Assembly: GCA_964441505.1 (NCBI GenBank)
Contig: CAYTUV010000008.1
Location: 62,001 to 126,000, forward strand
Direction: 5' to 3'
Source of the DNA: Fen-1258 sp964441505
GTDB lineage: Bacteria > Bacteroidota > Ignavibacteria > Ignavibacteriales > Melioribacteraceae
DNA length: 64,000 bases
Position numbers and translations under genes: made by a program. The notes beneath the pieces were generated by a model. The model had not been told where the DNA came from. It saw only the letters and a program-made list of their open reading frames with translations, and ran no database searches. Shown one piece after another: positions 33,828 to 42,529 of the stretch; position 1 is the stretch's first letter, and each line of letters begins with the position of its first letter.

Positions 33828-34721
33828 ATGCACAACAATTGGAAGCCTAAATACGTTCATCATTTTTTATTGGAGTTAGTAAAACCGTTTTTTGTTGCCG
33901 TACTTCTAAATTTTTTCTTCGTCGATCCTTTAATCGCTCAATCCGGTGGAGGAAATCAGTTTAAGGTAATGACTTTCAATATCCGTTATGGAACCGCGAA
34001 TGACGGAGAGAACAACTGGCAATTTAGAAAGGAAAATGTGGCACAGACGATCCGAGCATTCCAACCAGACCTGCTAGGTTTGCAGGAAGCACTGAAGCCT
34101 CAGATTGATGAATTAGTAAAACTGATTCCCGAATATTCATACATTGGTGTTGGGCGTGATGACGGAATAAATGCCGGTGAACATTCATGCATCTTTTTTC
34201 TGAAGGATCGTTTCATTGTTGATTCAACTGAAACATTCTGGTTTTCGGAGACTCCGGATATTGTTGCCTCCAAAAGCTGGGGCAATGATATCACACGCAT
34301 TTGCACGTGGGCCCTTTTGCGTGATAAGTTCTCCGATAAAGATTTCTACTTTTTCAATGTCCATCTTGACCATGAGTCACAGCCATCCCGTGAGAAAAGC
34401 GCCGAACTTCTTATGAAAATAATCAATCAAAAATCATTGCCGGTGATATTAACGGGAGATTTTAACTGCGGCGATGAAAATCCTGCAATCAAGAAAATTC
34501 TTTCCGGCGGATTGATTGATTCTTACAGGATCCTAAACAAGAAGCAGCCGGACGAAGGAACGTTTAATTCTTTCAAAGGCAAGATGAGCGGAGAAAAAAT
34601 CGATTTCATTTTTACGACACCGGATTTTTCCGCAAAGCAATCCGAGATTGTTAGAACAAGTTATGAAGGAAAATATCCATCAGATCATTTTCCTATCACC
34701 GCTGTTATAAGATTCAAATAA
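33828..34721 (+). CDS. Exported endonuclease/exonuclease/phosphatase-family protein
   Basis: About 297 residues from the ATG at 33828, which gives a signal-like segment (FVAVLLNFFFVDPLIAQSGG); an ATG at 33780 is possible but adds a charged leader. EEP motifs: MTFNIRYGTANDGENNW, DLLGLQEALK, FFNVHLDHESQPSREKSAELL, LTGDFNCGDENP and SDHFPITAVI, giving the full Mg2+/catalytic set (Asn, Glu, Asp, Asn, His). These proteins cut phosphodiesters in nucleic acids, phosphoinositides or lipids; the exported form here resembles those annotated as secreted endonuclease/phosphatase. Single gene. Confidence 0.88.
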   Translation: MHNNWKPKYVHHFLLELVKPFFVAVLLNFFFVDPLIAQSGGGNQFKVMTFNIRYGTANDGENNWQFRKENVAQTIRAFQPDLLGLQEALKPQIDELVKLIPEYSYIGVGRDDGINAGEHSCIFFLKDRFIVDSTETFWFSETPDIVASKSWGNDITRICTWALLRDKFSDKDFYFFNVHLDHESQPSREKSAELLMKIINQKSLPVILTGDFNCGDENPAIKKILSGGLIDSYRILNKKQPDEGTFNSFKGKMSGEKIDFIFTTPDFSAKQSEIVRTSYEGKYPSDHFPITAVIRFK

Positions 34722-34783
34722 ACCGGATATGTTTATCAAAAGCCTTTAACACGCAAGTTGATTGATAAATTCTTCGGAATGAA

Positions 34784-36610
34784 TTAGATAGGTAATCCGT
34801 TAGCCTTCATGATTTTGAGTGCGTTTGTTGTTGGGCACGGTCCGTTTTTAAGTCTGTAATCAAAGATCATTACCTTATCCAAAACTTCTTCTCGGAAATG
34901 GTAATTTGATATGGAGGGAATTTCGTCAGTGAGTTTTACCAATTCGAGGTCGTGTGTTGAAATCAACCCACTGCCGTTTTTATTTGCCAAAACTTTGATT
35001 ATCGCCCGGCTCCCTTGCAGCCGCTCAATATTATTCGTGCCTTTAAATATTTCGTCTATCAAGAACAGAATTGGAATTTCACCCGGCATATTAATATGGT
35101 CCAACAATTCCTTTAGTCTTTTAACTTCCGCATAGAAATAAGAGATACCATCAATCACTGAATCACTTACTCTTATGCACGTAAAGATTCTGACCATCGA
35201 TAAAGAAAAATAATCCGCACAGACTGGCGCCCCTATGAAAGTAAGACATATATTGATTCCGACTGTTCTCAGGAATGTACTTTTACCGGACATATTCGAT
35301 CCGGTGATAATGGAGATGTTTCCGATCTCTCGGATTTGGAAATCATTCGTCACATTCTTTTCATGGTTAATCAATGGATGCCCAATTCCCTTGCATGATA
35401 ATTCAAGCTTGTTCTCTTCACTTACTCTTGAGAATGAATAATCCGGATTTATATAGGCAAAATTTGCAATCGATACGAAAGCTTCTAACTTATACCAGAC
35501 ATCCAGCCAGACTGGAAGGTTTTTAACAATCCCCTTTTTGTAAACTTCAATTCTGTACGCCAAGAAATAATCTATAGGGCAAACCAGCATAAAGAGCATC
35601 CATACAGCCGGATTTGATCTCATCGATAACAATGAGAGAACAGAGTTTATTTTATTGAGTTGCTTTGAGGGACTTTTCCCTTTTTCAGAGAGCGGACTGC
35701 ATAAACCGGATAAACATTTGTTGGCCCCAAATTTATAGTTCTCAACAAATGAAAGAACTCCAATTACTTTTTTAAGTTGATTATTGATTATTTCGGCATC
35801 AGATGATGAGGACTTGATAAGTTTGCTGTAGAAATTGTACACAACAAAATAGAAAAATGTTGTATATAAATAGATTATTGGTGCAATTCCAAGAATTGCA
35901 AGAAATATAAAAACGAAATTTGTAAAACAGATCAATCCTAGAATAATCAATATTTTTTTAATCTTACTAGTTTTTTCTGATCTTGCAAGCCAGCCAAGAA
36001 GTGAATTTGTATCAAGCTCCTCTTTACTAGATAATGAATTTACCAGAAGAAATTTATCTCTGAAATGGGAGAGACTTAGCAATTCTTTAACCAAATCTTG
36101 CCGATGAATTATTTGATTACTGTTTTGAGGTCTTTCGATTAATAATTTTCTTAACAGAATACTTCCCTCACTAGATTTCGAAAAATCAAGTAATTGGTGA
36201 AGTGACCTGGGCCCTGTTAAGTCCAAATCCATTTCTATCGGAGAGACATCGTTTCGTGAAAATGTTTTTTCGGCCGGTATATTTTGCCAATCTAAATTGG
36301 CCCGTGCCAAATAAGATTTCTTTATTTCAATCCATCTCTGGACTTTATTTACTGCTTGAATTGTCTTGTTATGAAAGATGGTGAACGCTATGAACAAAAT
36401 GGTAAAAGGTATTAGATTTAAGAGAGAAATTGTTTTGAGATCAAGAAAGAAGAAAGTGAAAAAAAATATAAGTCCAATTAGAAAAATTGATAACCGGATC
36501 CATCCAAAATTAGAATCTCTACGTTGTAATTTTTCTAAAATCTGTAAGGATTTAGAAATCGTCTTTTCGAATTCATGAAGTCTTTTCTTTTGTTTTTCGG
36601 AGATGATCAT
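34784..36610 (-). CDS. Membrane-associated MutS-like ATPase
   Basis: 608 residues. The C-terminal MutS domain V is clear: Walker A GSNMSGKSTFLRT (about residue 440), Walker B FLIDEIFKGTNNIERL, and ISTHDLEL. Domain III helices (RSLHQLLDFSKSSEGSILLRKLLIERPQN) precede it. The mismatch-binding and connector domains of MutS are absent. Instead there are hydrophobic helices near residues 48-88 (LSIFLIGLIFFFTFFFL, LIPFTILFIAFTIF) and 220-260 (LIILGLICFTNFVFIFLAIL, IYLYTTFFYFVVYNFY). This membrane MutS-related family exists in Bacteroidota; its job is unknown and mismatch repair is unlikely. Confidence 0.88.
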   Translation of the reverse strand: MIISEKQKKRLHEFEKTISKSLQILEKLQRRDSNFGWIRLSIFLIGLIFFFTFFFLDLKTISLLNLIPFTILFIAFTIFHNKTIQAVNKVQRWIEIKKSYLARANLDWQNIPAEKTFSRNDVSPIEMDLDLTGPRSLHQLLDFSKSSEGSILLRKLLIERPQNSNQIIHRQDLVKELLSLSHFRDKFLLVNSLSSKEELDTNSLLGWLARSEKTSKIKKILIILGLICFTNFVFIFLAILGIAPIIYLYTTFFYFVVYNFYSKLIKSSSSDAEIINNQLKKVIGVLSFVENYKFGANKCLSGLCSPLSEKGKSPSKQLNKINSVLSLLSMRSNPAVWMLFMLVCPIDYFLAYRIEVYKKGIVKNLPVWLDVWYKLEAFVSIANFAYINPDYSFSRVSEENKLELSCKGIGHPLINHEKNVTNDFQIREIGNISIITGSNMSGKSTFLRTVGINICLTFIGAPVCADYFSLSMVRIFTCIRVSDSVIDGISYFYAEVKRLKELLDHINMPGEIPILFLIDEIFKGTNNIERLQGSRAIIKVLANKNGSGLISTHDLELVKLTDEIPSISNYHFREEVLDKVMIFDYRLKNGPCPTTNALKIMKANGLPI

Positions 36611-36646
36611 TTAATAGAGTGGTTATTAAGAAATAGTGATTATCAA

Positions 36647-36668
36647 AAAGGCATCATTCGATGCCTTT
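36647..36668 (-). terminator. Rho-independent terminator after the ferredoxin gene
   Basis: AAAGGCATC (36647-36655) and GATGCCTTT (36660-36668) pair perfectly around ATTC; on the minus strand the stem is followed by TT and further A/T. It lies 26 bases past the stop at 36694 and separates this gene from the MutS-like gene. Confidence 0.85.
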
Positions 36669-36693
36669 AAGATAAATCGGAATTTAAATTTTG

Positions 36694-37026
36694 CTACCTG
36701 CCTAACCCATCCAAATATTCTTTTCTTTTAAGGAGTGTGTCTTTATCCTCAACATGTTTTGGATCCGGGACACAGCAATCAACAGGACAAACTGCAGCGC
36801 ATTGTGGTTCATCGTGAAATCCAACACATTCGGTGCATTTATCCGGAACGATGTAGAAAAAATCCTTAGAAAAAAAATCCGTTGCGCCGGAAGGAGCGGC
36901 ATTACCTTCACCATAAGTATTACCGGCTAATTTCCATTCAGCACCGCCTTCATAAATAGCTGTGTTCGGGCATTCCGGTTCACATGCGCCGCAATTAATA
37001 CATTCATCTGTTATCATTATTGCCAT
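36694..37026 (-). CDS. Ferredoxin with two 4Fe-4S clusters (YfhL type)
   Basis: 110 residues. First cluster: DECINCGACEPECPNTAI; second: CTECVGFHDEPQCAAVCPVDCC, with the longer 2-x8-3 spacing of the Alvin/YfhL-type bacterial ferredoxins. Between lies an insertion (GGAEWKLAGNTYGEGNAAPSGA). It is a cytoplasmic electron carrier. GGAGG is well placed before the ATG. It lies 18 bp downstream of the DUF309 gene, same direction. Confidence 0.93.
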   Translation of the reverse strand: MAIMITDECINCGACEPECPNTAIYEGGAEWKLAGNTYGEGNAAPSGATDFFSKDFFYIVPDKCTECVGFHDEPQCAAVCPVDCCVPDPKHVEDKDTLLKRKEYLDGLGR

Positions 37027-37044
37027 AGCTGGCCTCCTTATTTA

Positions 37045-37413
37045 TTAAAAAATTTGACTGTTGACTTCAAGTTTCGGAATAATATTCCAAAATCTATTTG
37101 GATCCTTCTGAGATGAATCCATATTTATTATTTTTATTAATGATTCAATCTCCTTTACTAATTTTTCAAGATTGATATTTCTGTGAGAAGATCTAAACTC
37201 TTTCAGCTTATTTGTTCCTTTCTTAAACTGACTTGTACAGCCTTTATAATTCTGATTTATAAGATGATAACATCCTACCGAAATCTGAACCATCCCCTGA
37301 AAGAACAATCTTTCTTCCCGACTGCAATTTACCCAGCAATCTTCGAAAAAGTCATGAGCCGAAAAAAAATCGGATTCATTAAATAAACTGATACCTTTAG
37401 AAATATCTCTCAA
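37045..37413 (-). CDS. DUF309 family protein
   Basis: A 122-residue helical protein with the DUF309 signature: NESDFFSAHDFFEDCWVNCSREERLFFQGMVQISVGCYHLINQNYKGC, in particular the HDFFE-x2-W block. The family has no established role. It stands directly upstream of the ferredoxin gene. The ATG lacks a strong ribosome site. Confidence 0.85.
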   Translation of the reverse strand: MRDISKGISLFNESDFFSAHDFFEDCWVNCSREERLFFQGMVQISVGCYHLINQNYKGCTSQFKKGTNKLKEFRSSHRNINLEKLVKEIESLIKIINMDSSQKDPNRFWNIIPKLEVNSQIF

Positions 37414-37479
37414 TGTGGGCGAAATAATACTAAAACAAGGTTAGAACTTCAAGACAAATAAGACTTTAATAATAGGAAA

Positions 37480-38217
37480 TTACCAACTTCCGCTTGAACC
37501 TCCGCCGCCAAAAGAGCCGCCACCCCCTGAAAAACCACCAAAACCGCCACTTCCGCCTCCTCCAAATCCCCCTCCTCTGCTTCTCCCACCCCCTGTCATC
37601 GAGCCTAAAATAATCCAGGGTAATATTCCGCCGCCGCCTTTGCCACCTTTTCTAAAAATTGACATTAGGAAAATAATTGCCATTATTATAAAAATAAAAG
37701 GGAAACCTTTACCTTTTCTACTTCTATCTTTTTTCTCTCCTTTATACTCGCCGCGTGTGGCTGCAATAATTGCATTTAGTCCAGCCGCAATTCCTGATGA
37801 ATAATCCCCCTGCTTAAAGTATGGGCGGACTTCATTTCGTTGTATTGAACTTGTTAATGCATCGGGTAATACTCCTTCCAAACCATAGCCGACTTCGATT
37901 CTCATCTGTCGGTCATCTTTAGAGACAAAGAATAGAACACCATTGTTATTTTTCTTCGAACCTATCTGATTCTTAGTCGCAGTCTCATAAGTATAACTTT
38001 CAAGAGAGTAACCGTTAAGACTCTGAATCATCAGAAAGACAATCTGGTTTGAAGTAGAGTCATCAAAATTTTTAAGTGTTGAGTTTAGAGTGTAAAGTTC
38101 AGAACTCGCTAATGTATTGGTTAAATCGGTAGCATAATTCTTTAAAACCGGAAACTCTATCTGAGCTTTCAGCAATAATATTGGTAATAATAAAAAGAAA
38201 ATTATTTTTTTCATCAA
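37480..38217 (-). CDS. TPM-domain membrane protein (YgcG-like) with Gly-rich tail
   Basis: 245 residues: signal peptide (MMKKIIFFLLLPILLLKAQ), a TPM domain (FPVLKNYATDLTNTLASSELYTLNSTLKNFDDSTSNQIVFLMIQSLNGYSLESYTYE through RQMRIEVGYGLEGVLPDA), one helix (FIFIIMAIIFLMSIF) and a C-terminal Gly/Ser-rich run of about 45 residues. TPM proteins are linked to membrane-protein turnover. It follows lemA by 46 bp; the TPM-LemA pair is a common arrangement. The gap contains a short CTCTACGTTTCTACGTTC repeat-like stretch (family G). Confidence 0.9.
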   Translation of the reverse strand: MMKKIIFFLLLPILLLKAQIEFPVLKNYATDLTNTLASSELYTLNSTLKNFDDSTSNQIVFLMIQSLNGYSLESYTYETATKNQIGSKKNNNGVLFFVSKDDRQMRIEVGYGLEGVLPDALTSSIQRNEVRPYFKQGDYSSGIAAGLNAIIAATRGEYKGEKKDRSRKGKGFPFIFIIMAIIFLMSIFRKGGKGGGGILPWIILGSMTGGGRSRGGGFGGGGSGGFGGFSGGGGSFGGGGSSGSW

Positions 38218-38263
38218 TTATCCGCTCTACGTTTCTACGTTCTAAACTCTTCACTCTACATTA

Positions 38264-38869
38264 CTAAAACTGAACTTTGGGCGCCTGATCTGCCCCTGCA
38301 GCTGCTTTGAAATATTCTTTCTCTTTGAATCCGCCAAAATTAGCAACGATGACCCCAGGAAATCTTTTGATTGCCGTATTATATTCCGTTGCAACTACAT
38401 TGTATTTCTGTCTCTCTACTGTAATACGGTTTTCTGTTCCTTCTAACTGTGCCTGAAGCTGTAAGAAATTTTCATTCGCTTTTAACTGCGGATAATTTTC
38501 TGATACCACCAGTAAACGTGATAATGCACTACCCAAACCATCTTGAGCAGCCTGGAATTTTTGAATCATTGCTGGATCACTAAGTTGATCGGATGTGAGT
38601 TTAATCTGCCCGACCTTAGCACGAGCTTCCGTTACTGCAGTGTATGTTTCTTTTTCAAAGTTAGCAACACCTTTAACTGTTGCAACTAAATTCGGGACGA
38701 GATCCGATCTTCTCTGGTAAACGTTTTCAACCTGGCTCCAGGCTGACTTAACATTTTCATCCAATCCTACAAAGGCATTATATTTACTCGTCGCCCAAGA
38801 AACAATGAGGACAATAAATAGAACTACTGCACCAAGAATCCCCAAACCGATCTTTAAACCTTTGCTCAT
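38264..38869 (-). CDS. lemA: LemA family protein
   Basis: 201 residues with one N-terminal helix (LGILGAVVLFIVLIVSWATSKYN) and a helical domain: FVGLDENVKSAWSQVENVYQRRSDLVPNLVATVKG, NFEKETYTAVTEARAK, and LSRLLVVSENYPQLKANENFLQLQAQLEGTENRI, the complete LemA pattern. Function is not well defined; it is paired with the TPM protein downstream. Gap upstream to the UPF0210 gene is only 26 bp. Confidence 0.95.
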   Translation of the reverse strand: MSKGLKIGLGILGAVVLFIVLIVSWATSKYNAFVGLDENVKSAWSQVENVYQRRSDLVPNLVATVKGVANFEKETYTAVTEARAKVGQIKLTSDQLSDPAMIQKFQAAQDGLGSALSRLLVVSENYPQLKANENFLQLQAQLEGTENRITVERQKYNVVATEYNTAIKRFPGVIVANFGGFKEKEYFKAAAGADQAPKVQF

Positions 38870-38895
38870 TACTCCTCCTTATTAAAAATATACTG

Positions 38896-40257
38896 TTAAT
38901 TCGTTAAACTTCTCATCGGTGCGGGAATTCTTCCGCCACGACCGACAAAACCGGCACTGCTTATTGTACGTACTTCCATTATTGGTGCTTTGCCAAGCAA
39001 TCCGCCGTAATCAACCATATCACCAACTTTTTTCCCGTAAGCAGGAATAATTCTAACTGCTGTGGTTTTATCATTAATGATTCCTATGGCTGCCTCATCA
39101 GCAATTATACCTGCGATTGTTGTAGCTGGCGTATCACCAGGAATCGCAATCATATCAAGCCCAACGGAACAAACAGCTGTCATGGCTTCTAATTTTTCCA
39201 AAGAAAGATTACCCGCCTGCACTGCACGAATCATAGCCATGTCTTCACTGACAGGAATAAATGCGCCACTCATACCGCCAACTGATGAACTAGCCATCAG
39301 TCCGGCTTTCTTAACTGAATCATTCAACATAGCGAGTGCTGCAGTTGTTCCAGGAGCGCCAACGTCTTCAACACCCATTGCAATCAAGATATCACCAATG
39401 CTATCTCCTTCAGCAGGAGTTGGAGCTAAGGAAATATCAACAATACCGAATGGTATTCCATGCTTTTCAGCAACCTTTCTGCCAATAAGTTCACCTGCTC
39501 TCGTAATTTTGAAAATAGTTCTTTTTATCACTTCGGAAAGTTGCTGCAGGTCAACATTTCCAGCTTCACGAATCGCTTCGAGTACAACTCCGGGTCCGCT
39601 GATGCCGACATTAAGAACGACTTCGGGTTCGGTAACACCATGAAAAGCACCTGCAACAAATGGATTGTCCTCTACTGCATTTGAAAAGACCACGAGTTTT
39701 GCGCAACCGATTGAGTCTCTATCTTTTGTCAATTCTGCTGTAAGTTTGATTGCTTCGCTCATCATATTTACTGCATCCATATTAATTCCAGCTTTTGTTG
39801 AGCCGATATTTACGCTTGAGCAAACCCGTTTCGTCTGCGACAGTGCGTATGGAATCGATTTGATCAACTCCCGTTCACCGTTAGTCATCCCTTTCTGCAC
39901 CAGAGCTGAGTAACCGGCGATGTAATCTATTCCGATTTCTTCAGCAGCCAGATCTAAAGTTTTTGCAATCTCGATAAATTCTTCCATGCTGCACGCATCA
40001 AATGGAATTGAGATTGGAGTGATGGAAACACGTTTGTTGGCAATCGAAATCCCGTACTGAGATTCAACTTCCTTTGCAAATTTTACATGGTTTTTTCCGT
40101 AGCGAAGAATCTTATCATATATTTTTTGTTTTGTTACTTCGATGTTGCGATCATGACAATCACGCAGACTAATTCCCATTGTGACCGTTCGGATATCAAA
40201 ATGTTCGATCTCGGTCATCCGGATAGTTTCGAGTATTTCTTCGAACTCATAAGGCAT
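38896..40257 (-). CDS. UPF0210/PFL-family protein
   Basis: 453 residues matching UPF0210 (PFL-like DUF711): IRMTEIEHFDIRTVTMGISLRDC at the N-terminus, RVCSSVNIGSTKAGINMDAV, AFHGVTEPEVVLNVGISGPGVVLEA, and the Gly-rich end ISSAGFVGRGGRIPAPMRSLTN. It has a pyruvate-formate-lyase-like fold in related structures but a different, unknown reaction. It is commonly paired with an ACT-domain protein, as here (106 bp upstream gap holding a hairpin repeat). Confidence 0.93.
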   Translation of the reverse strand: MPYEFEEILETIRMTEIEHFDIRTVTMGISLRDCHDRNIEVTKQKIYDKILRYGKNHVKFAKEVESQYGISIANKRVSITPISIPFDACSMEEFIEIAKTLDLAAEEIGIDYIAGYSALVQKGMTNGERELIKSIPYALSQTKRVCSSVNIGSTKAGINMDAVNMMSEAIKLTAELTKDRDSIGCAKLVVFSNAVEDNPFVAGAFHGVTEPEVVLNVGISGPGVVLEAIREAGNVDLQQLSEVIKRTIFKITRAGELIGRKVAEKHGIPFGIVDISLAPTPAEGDSIGDILIAMGVEDVGAPGTTAALAMLNDSVKKAGLMASSSVGGMSGAFIPVSEDMAMIRAVQAGNLSLEKLEAMTAVCSVGLDMIAIPGDTPATTIAGIIADEAAIGIINDKTTAVRIIPAYGKKVGDMVDYGGLLGKAPIMEVRTISSAGFVGRGGRIPAPMRSLTN

Positions 40258-40289
40258 ATTCTAAATTTCCTTTGTTGTAATCGTAAAAA

Positions 40290-40362
40290 GTGAAACGAAA
40301 AACGTGAGACGAAAAAAATCGTCTTGCATTTCCCGTCTTCCGTTTCTCGTTTTCCGTTTCAC
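40290..40362. repeat. Intergenic hairpin repeat, family H (GTGAAACG...CGTTTCAC)
   Basis: GTGAAACGAAAAACGTGAGA at the left and TTTCTCGTTTTCCGTTTCAC at the right form long imperfect arms; the middle repeats CGTCTTGCATTTCCCGTCTT. The right arm ends one base before the stop codon of the ACT-domain gene. Similar words occur at 55838-55867. Confidence 0.7.
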
Positions 40363-40363
40363 G

Positions 40364-40789
40364 TTAAATACGATGCATAAATCTAAACACATCTTCGTGC
40401 TGTAAATAGATTTTTATTCTTAATGTTTCGGCGACTTTGTTCATCTCTTCCTGAATAACTTTGAGATCTTTTTGTGAAGAGGTAATATCTATTACCATAA
40501 TCATGGTAAAAAAATCGCCAAGAAGTTTCTGACTGAGATCCTGTATATCGCAGTTCGCATCACCTAATGCTTTGGTAACTCCTGCAACAATTCCCGGGTG
40601 ATTCAATCCAAAAGAGGTTAAGATAACACGCCCCGATGATGGATCTCCCTTCTCAAATTTGTAATCACCACCCAGCATCTCAACCCGTTTGCGCACAAGT
40701 TCTTTAACTGACTCCGGAGTAGCTTTATCTCCCAATTCATTTAATGCTTCGAAAGTAATTTGTCTAATTTCATCTTCTGAAAGCTTCAC
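40364..40789 (-). CDS. ACT-domain protein, partner of UPF0210
   Basis: 141 residues. N-terminal helical part (SEDEIRQITFEALNELGDKATPESVKELVRKRVEML) then an ACT domain: GRVILTSFGLNHPGIVAGVTKALGDANCDIQDLSQKLLGDFFTMIMVIDI. This is the UPF0237-type ligand-binding protein normally encoded before UPF0210 genes, so a shared regulatory role is likely but undefined. It overlaps the TPR-like gene upstream by 4 bp. Confidence 0.9.
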   Translation of the reverse strand: MKLSEDEIRQITFEALNELGDKATPESVKELVRKRVEMLGGDYKFEKGDPSSGRVILTSFGLNHPGIVAGVTKALGDANCDIQDLSQKLLGDFFTMIMVIDITSSQKDLKVIQEEMNKVAETLRIKIYLQHEDVFRFMHRI

Positions 40790-41634
40790 GGTTTAATTCC
40801 CTTATATTCGTTCTGTAGAAATCGTAAAGATTTATTTGCTATATCTAAATTTTTCTCAATTGCGAAATCTTCTGCGTTTTGAACAGCGCCTCTGTAAAAG
40901 CGGAGCCAGACCAGTTCTCCTACAGCAATTCCATCAAATGCCCTTTTTTCGATGAATGAATTGATTGTCCAGTATCCGGCAAGCGCATTCCATGCAAAAG
41001 ACATCAATCCTGATAAAATTTTCCCGGAATAGATTGCACCTGCGCCGGGCAAAATATATGAAATTACCTTTGCAAATGTTACAGAAACTTTGGCTTTTTC
41101 TGTGTTTTCAGCTAATAATTTCAGCTCGTGATAAGGATTTATCAGAGCAAATGATTTAGCAGCACTCTTCCAATCATCAGCGAACATAAACGCCCAGCCG
41201 CGCCAATAATTGATCGAGTCTTTCTTATTGCTAAATCGTTCATCCTTTTCCAGTTCATCGCATAACTGAAGCGCCCGTTCGGTAGTCCGCCGGAGAATAT
41301 TTGAGCGAATGATCTGAGTTTTTGTATTAAAGATTTCATCCTCATTACGGGCATTCAATTCTGCAAATAAAAAATATCGGATCGATTCATCGAACTTAGC
41401 ACCAGCTTTATAACTCTCTGCGATTTTAAAGTTTGCTTCATACTGGTAGGATTTAGTTGAATCGAAAAAGAGCACACGTTTGAATTCAGTTATCGCATCA
41501 AAATATTGTTTTTGATTGAACAGACTATTTGCATAATCAAATTGAAGAGATAAATAATCCTGCCCTTTTAGTACAAAAGCCATTGAGAACAAAAGCAATA
41601 TGTATGTGATACGAACCCGCATCCTACCACTCAC
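40786..41634 (-). CDS. Exported TPR-like protein with a PGAGxxYxG segment
   Basis: 282 residues: signal peptide (TYILLLFSMAFVLKGQ), tetratricopeptide-like helices (FDYANSLFNQKQYFDAITEFKRVLFFDS, and further pairs to about 140), then SYILPGAGAIYSGKILSGLMSFAWNALAGYWTINSFIE, a two-helix membrane-hairpin segment. An ATG five codons downstream is an equally good start. It has a tandem homologue at 41624-42523 and overlaps it by 11 bp. No family name is recognised. It ends in DFAIEKNLDIANKSLRFLQNEY. Confidence 0.75.
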   Translation of the reverse strand: MSGRMRVRITYILLLFSMAFVLKGQDYLSLQFDYANSLFNQKQYFDAITEFKRVLFFDSTKSYQYEANFKIAESYKAGAKFDESIRYFLFAELNARNEDEIFNTKTQIIRSNILRRTTERALQLCDELEKDERFSNKKDSINYWRGWAFMFADDWKSAAKSFALINPYHELKLLAENTEKAKVSVTFAKVISYILPGAGAIYSGKILSGLMSFAWNALAGYWTINSFIEKRAFDGIAVGELVWLRFYRGAVQNAEDFAIEKNLDIANKSLRFLQNEYKGIKP

Positions 41635-42523
41635 TCTTTGGTAAAAAATAGTTTCTCTGTTCGAAGTATAGTTTTACCTCATTATTAAAATTAAATTGTA
41701 TACGGGCATTATAAATTTGTGCAGATGATGCAGAGCCGTAAATTGTTCCTCCATACGATAAAAGAGCCAGCCCGCCAAATATGTAACCTCTGGTATTGTG
41801 CTGTGCGTTAAAATTATCAATCATAAGGTAAACGAGCACCCCGTATGTCAAAAACGACGTGATACCGTCCCCGATTTCTCCTGTATAAATTTTACCAGCA
41901 CCTGGAATCAGGGCGGAAAGCAAAGCTGCAGTAACAGGATTTTTAGACTTCGGAAATTTTTTCTGATAATAAAATTTAGATAATTGCGATTGTACAGAAT
42001 CCGGGAAAGGTTGGAGTAATACATTTTCATTAGGAAGAGTCGAATTGTCAAAAAAGTAAGTTGAGAATTTTAATCGTTCGACTTCATCTTTGTATCTGAG
42101 TGATTGATAATTTGGCTGTTCTGCAAGCTGGCGGAATGTCTTGAAATCGCTTTGAAAGAAATTGGATTTAAAAAACATCAGGCGTGCTTCATCCGAAAGT
42201 GAAGAACTAAAGAACAAACCCTTGAAATTATCTTCAGCCTCGGTGAACCGGCTAATCTTATAAAAACTGTTTGCATACCTGAACTGAACCGAATCGTTAC
42301 TGTAAAACTTGAGATATTCCCTGAACTCGTTTGCAGCCCGTAAATAATCTTTCTCCTGATATAGATGATTCCCGAATCTCAACCGTTGATAAGGAGAAAA
42401 TAAGCTGTTTCCCGAATCGATTTGACAGAAACCGTCTGTCAGCGGAATTATTATCAGAGCAAGTAAAATGACATATGGCGTGATTATAATAGAAGATATT
42501 TTTGAAGTGTTCAATAGTTTCAC
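41624..42523 (-). CDS. Exported TPR-like protein, tandem paralogue
   Basis: 299 residues with the same plan as its neighbour: N-terminal hydrophobic export signal (IIITPYVILLALIIIPLTDGFCQ), repeat-rich helices including RFGNHLYQEKDYLRAANEFREYLKFYSND, then ALLSALIPGAGKIYTGEIGDGITSFLTYGVLVYLMIDNF and a C-terminal GYIFGGLALLSYGGTIYGSASSA. The SALIPGAGKIYTGE word matches the SYILPGAGAIYSGK of the paralogue. It is 6 bp downstream of the YidD-like gene, so YidD-like, this gene and the paralogue are one operon. Confidence 0.75.
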   Translation of the reverse strand: MKLLNTSKISSIIITPYVILLALIIIPLTDGFCQIDSGNSLFSPYQRLRFGNHLYQEKDYLRAANEFREYLKFYSNDSVQFRYANSFYKISRFTEAEDNFKGLFFSSSLSDEARLMFFKSNFFQSDFKTFRQLAEQPNYQSLRYKDEVERLKFSTYFFDNSTLPNENVLLQPFPDSVQSQLSKFYYQKKFPKSKNPVTAALLSALIPGAGKIYTGEIGDGITSFLTYGVLVYLMIDNFNAQHNTRGYIFGGLALLSYGGTIYGSASSAQIYNARIQFNFNNEVKLYFEQRNYFLPKSEW

Positions 42524-42529
42524 GGCAGA

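Noticed and set aside
39062..39643. A 193-residue plus-strand frame within the UPF0210 gene
   Set aside because: Antisense shadow; composition is low-complexity and no motif is seen.
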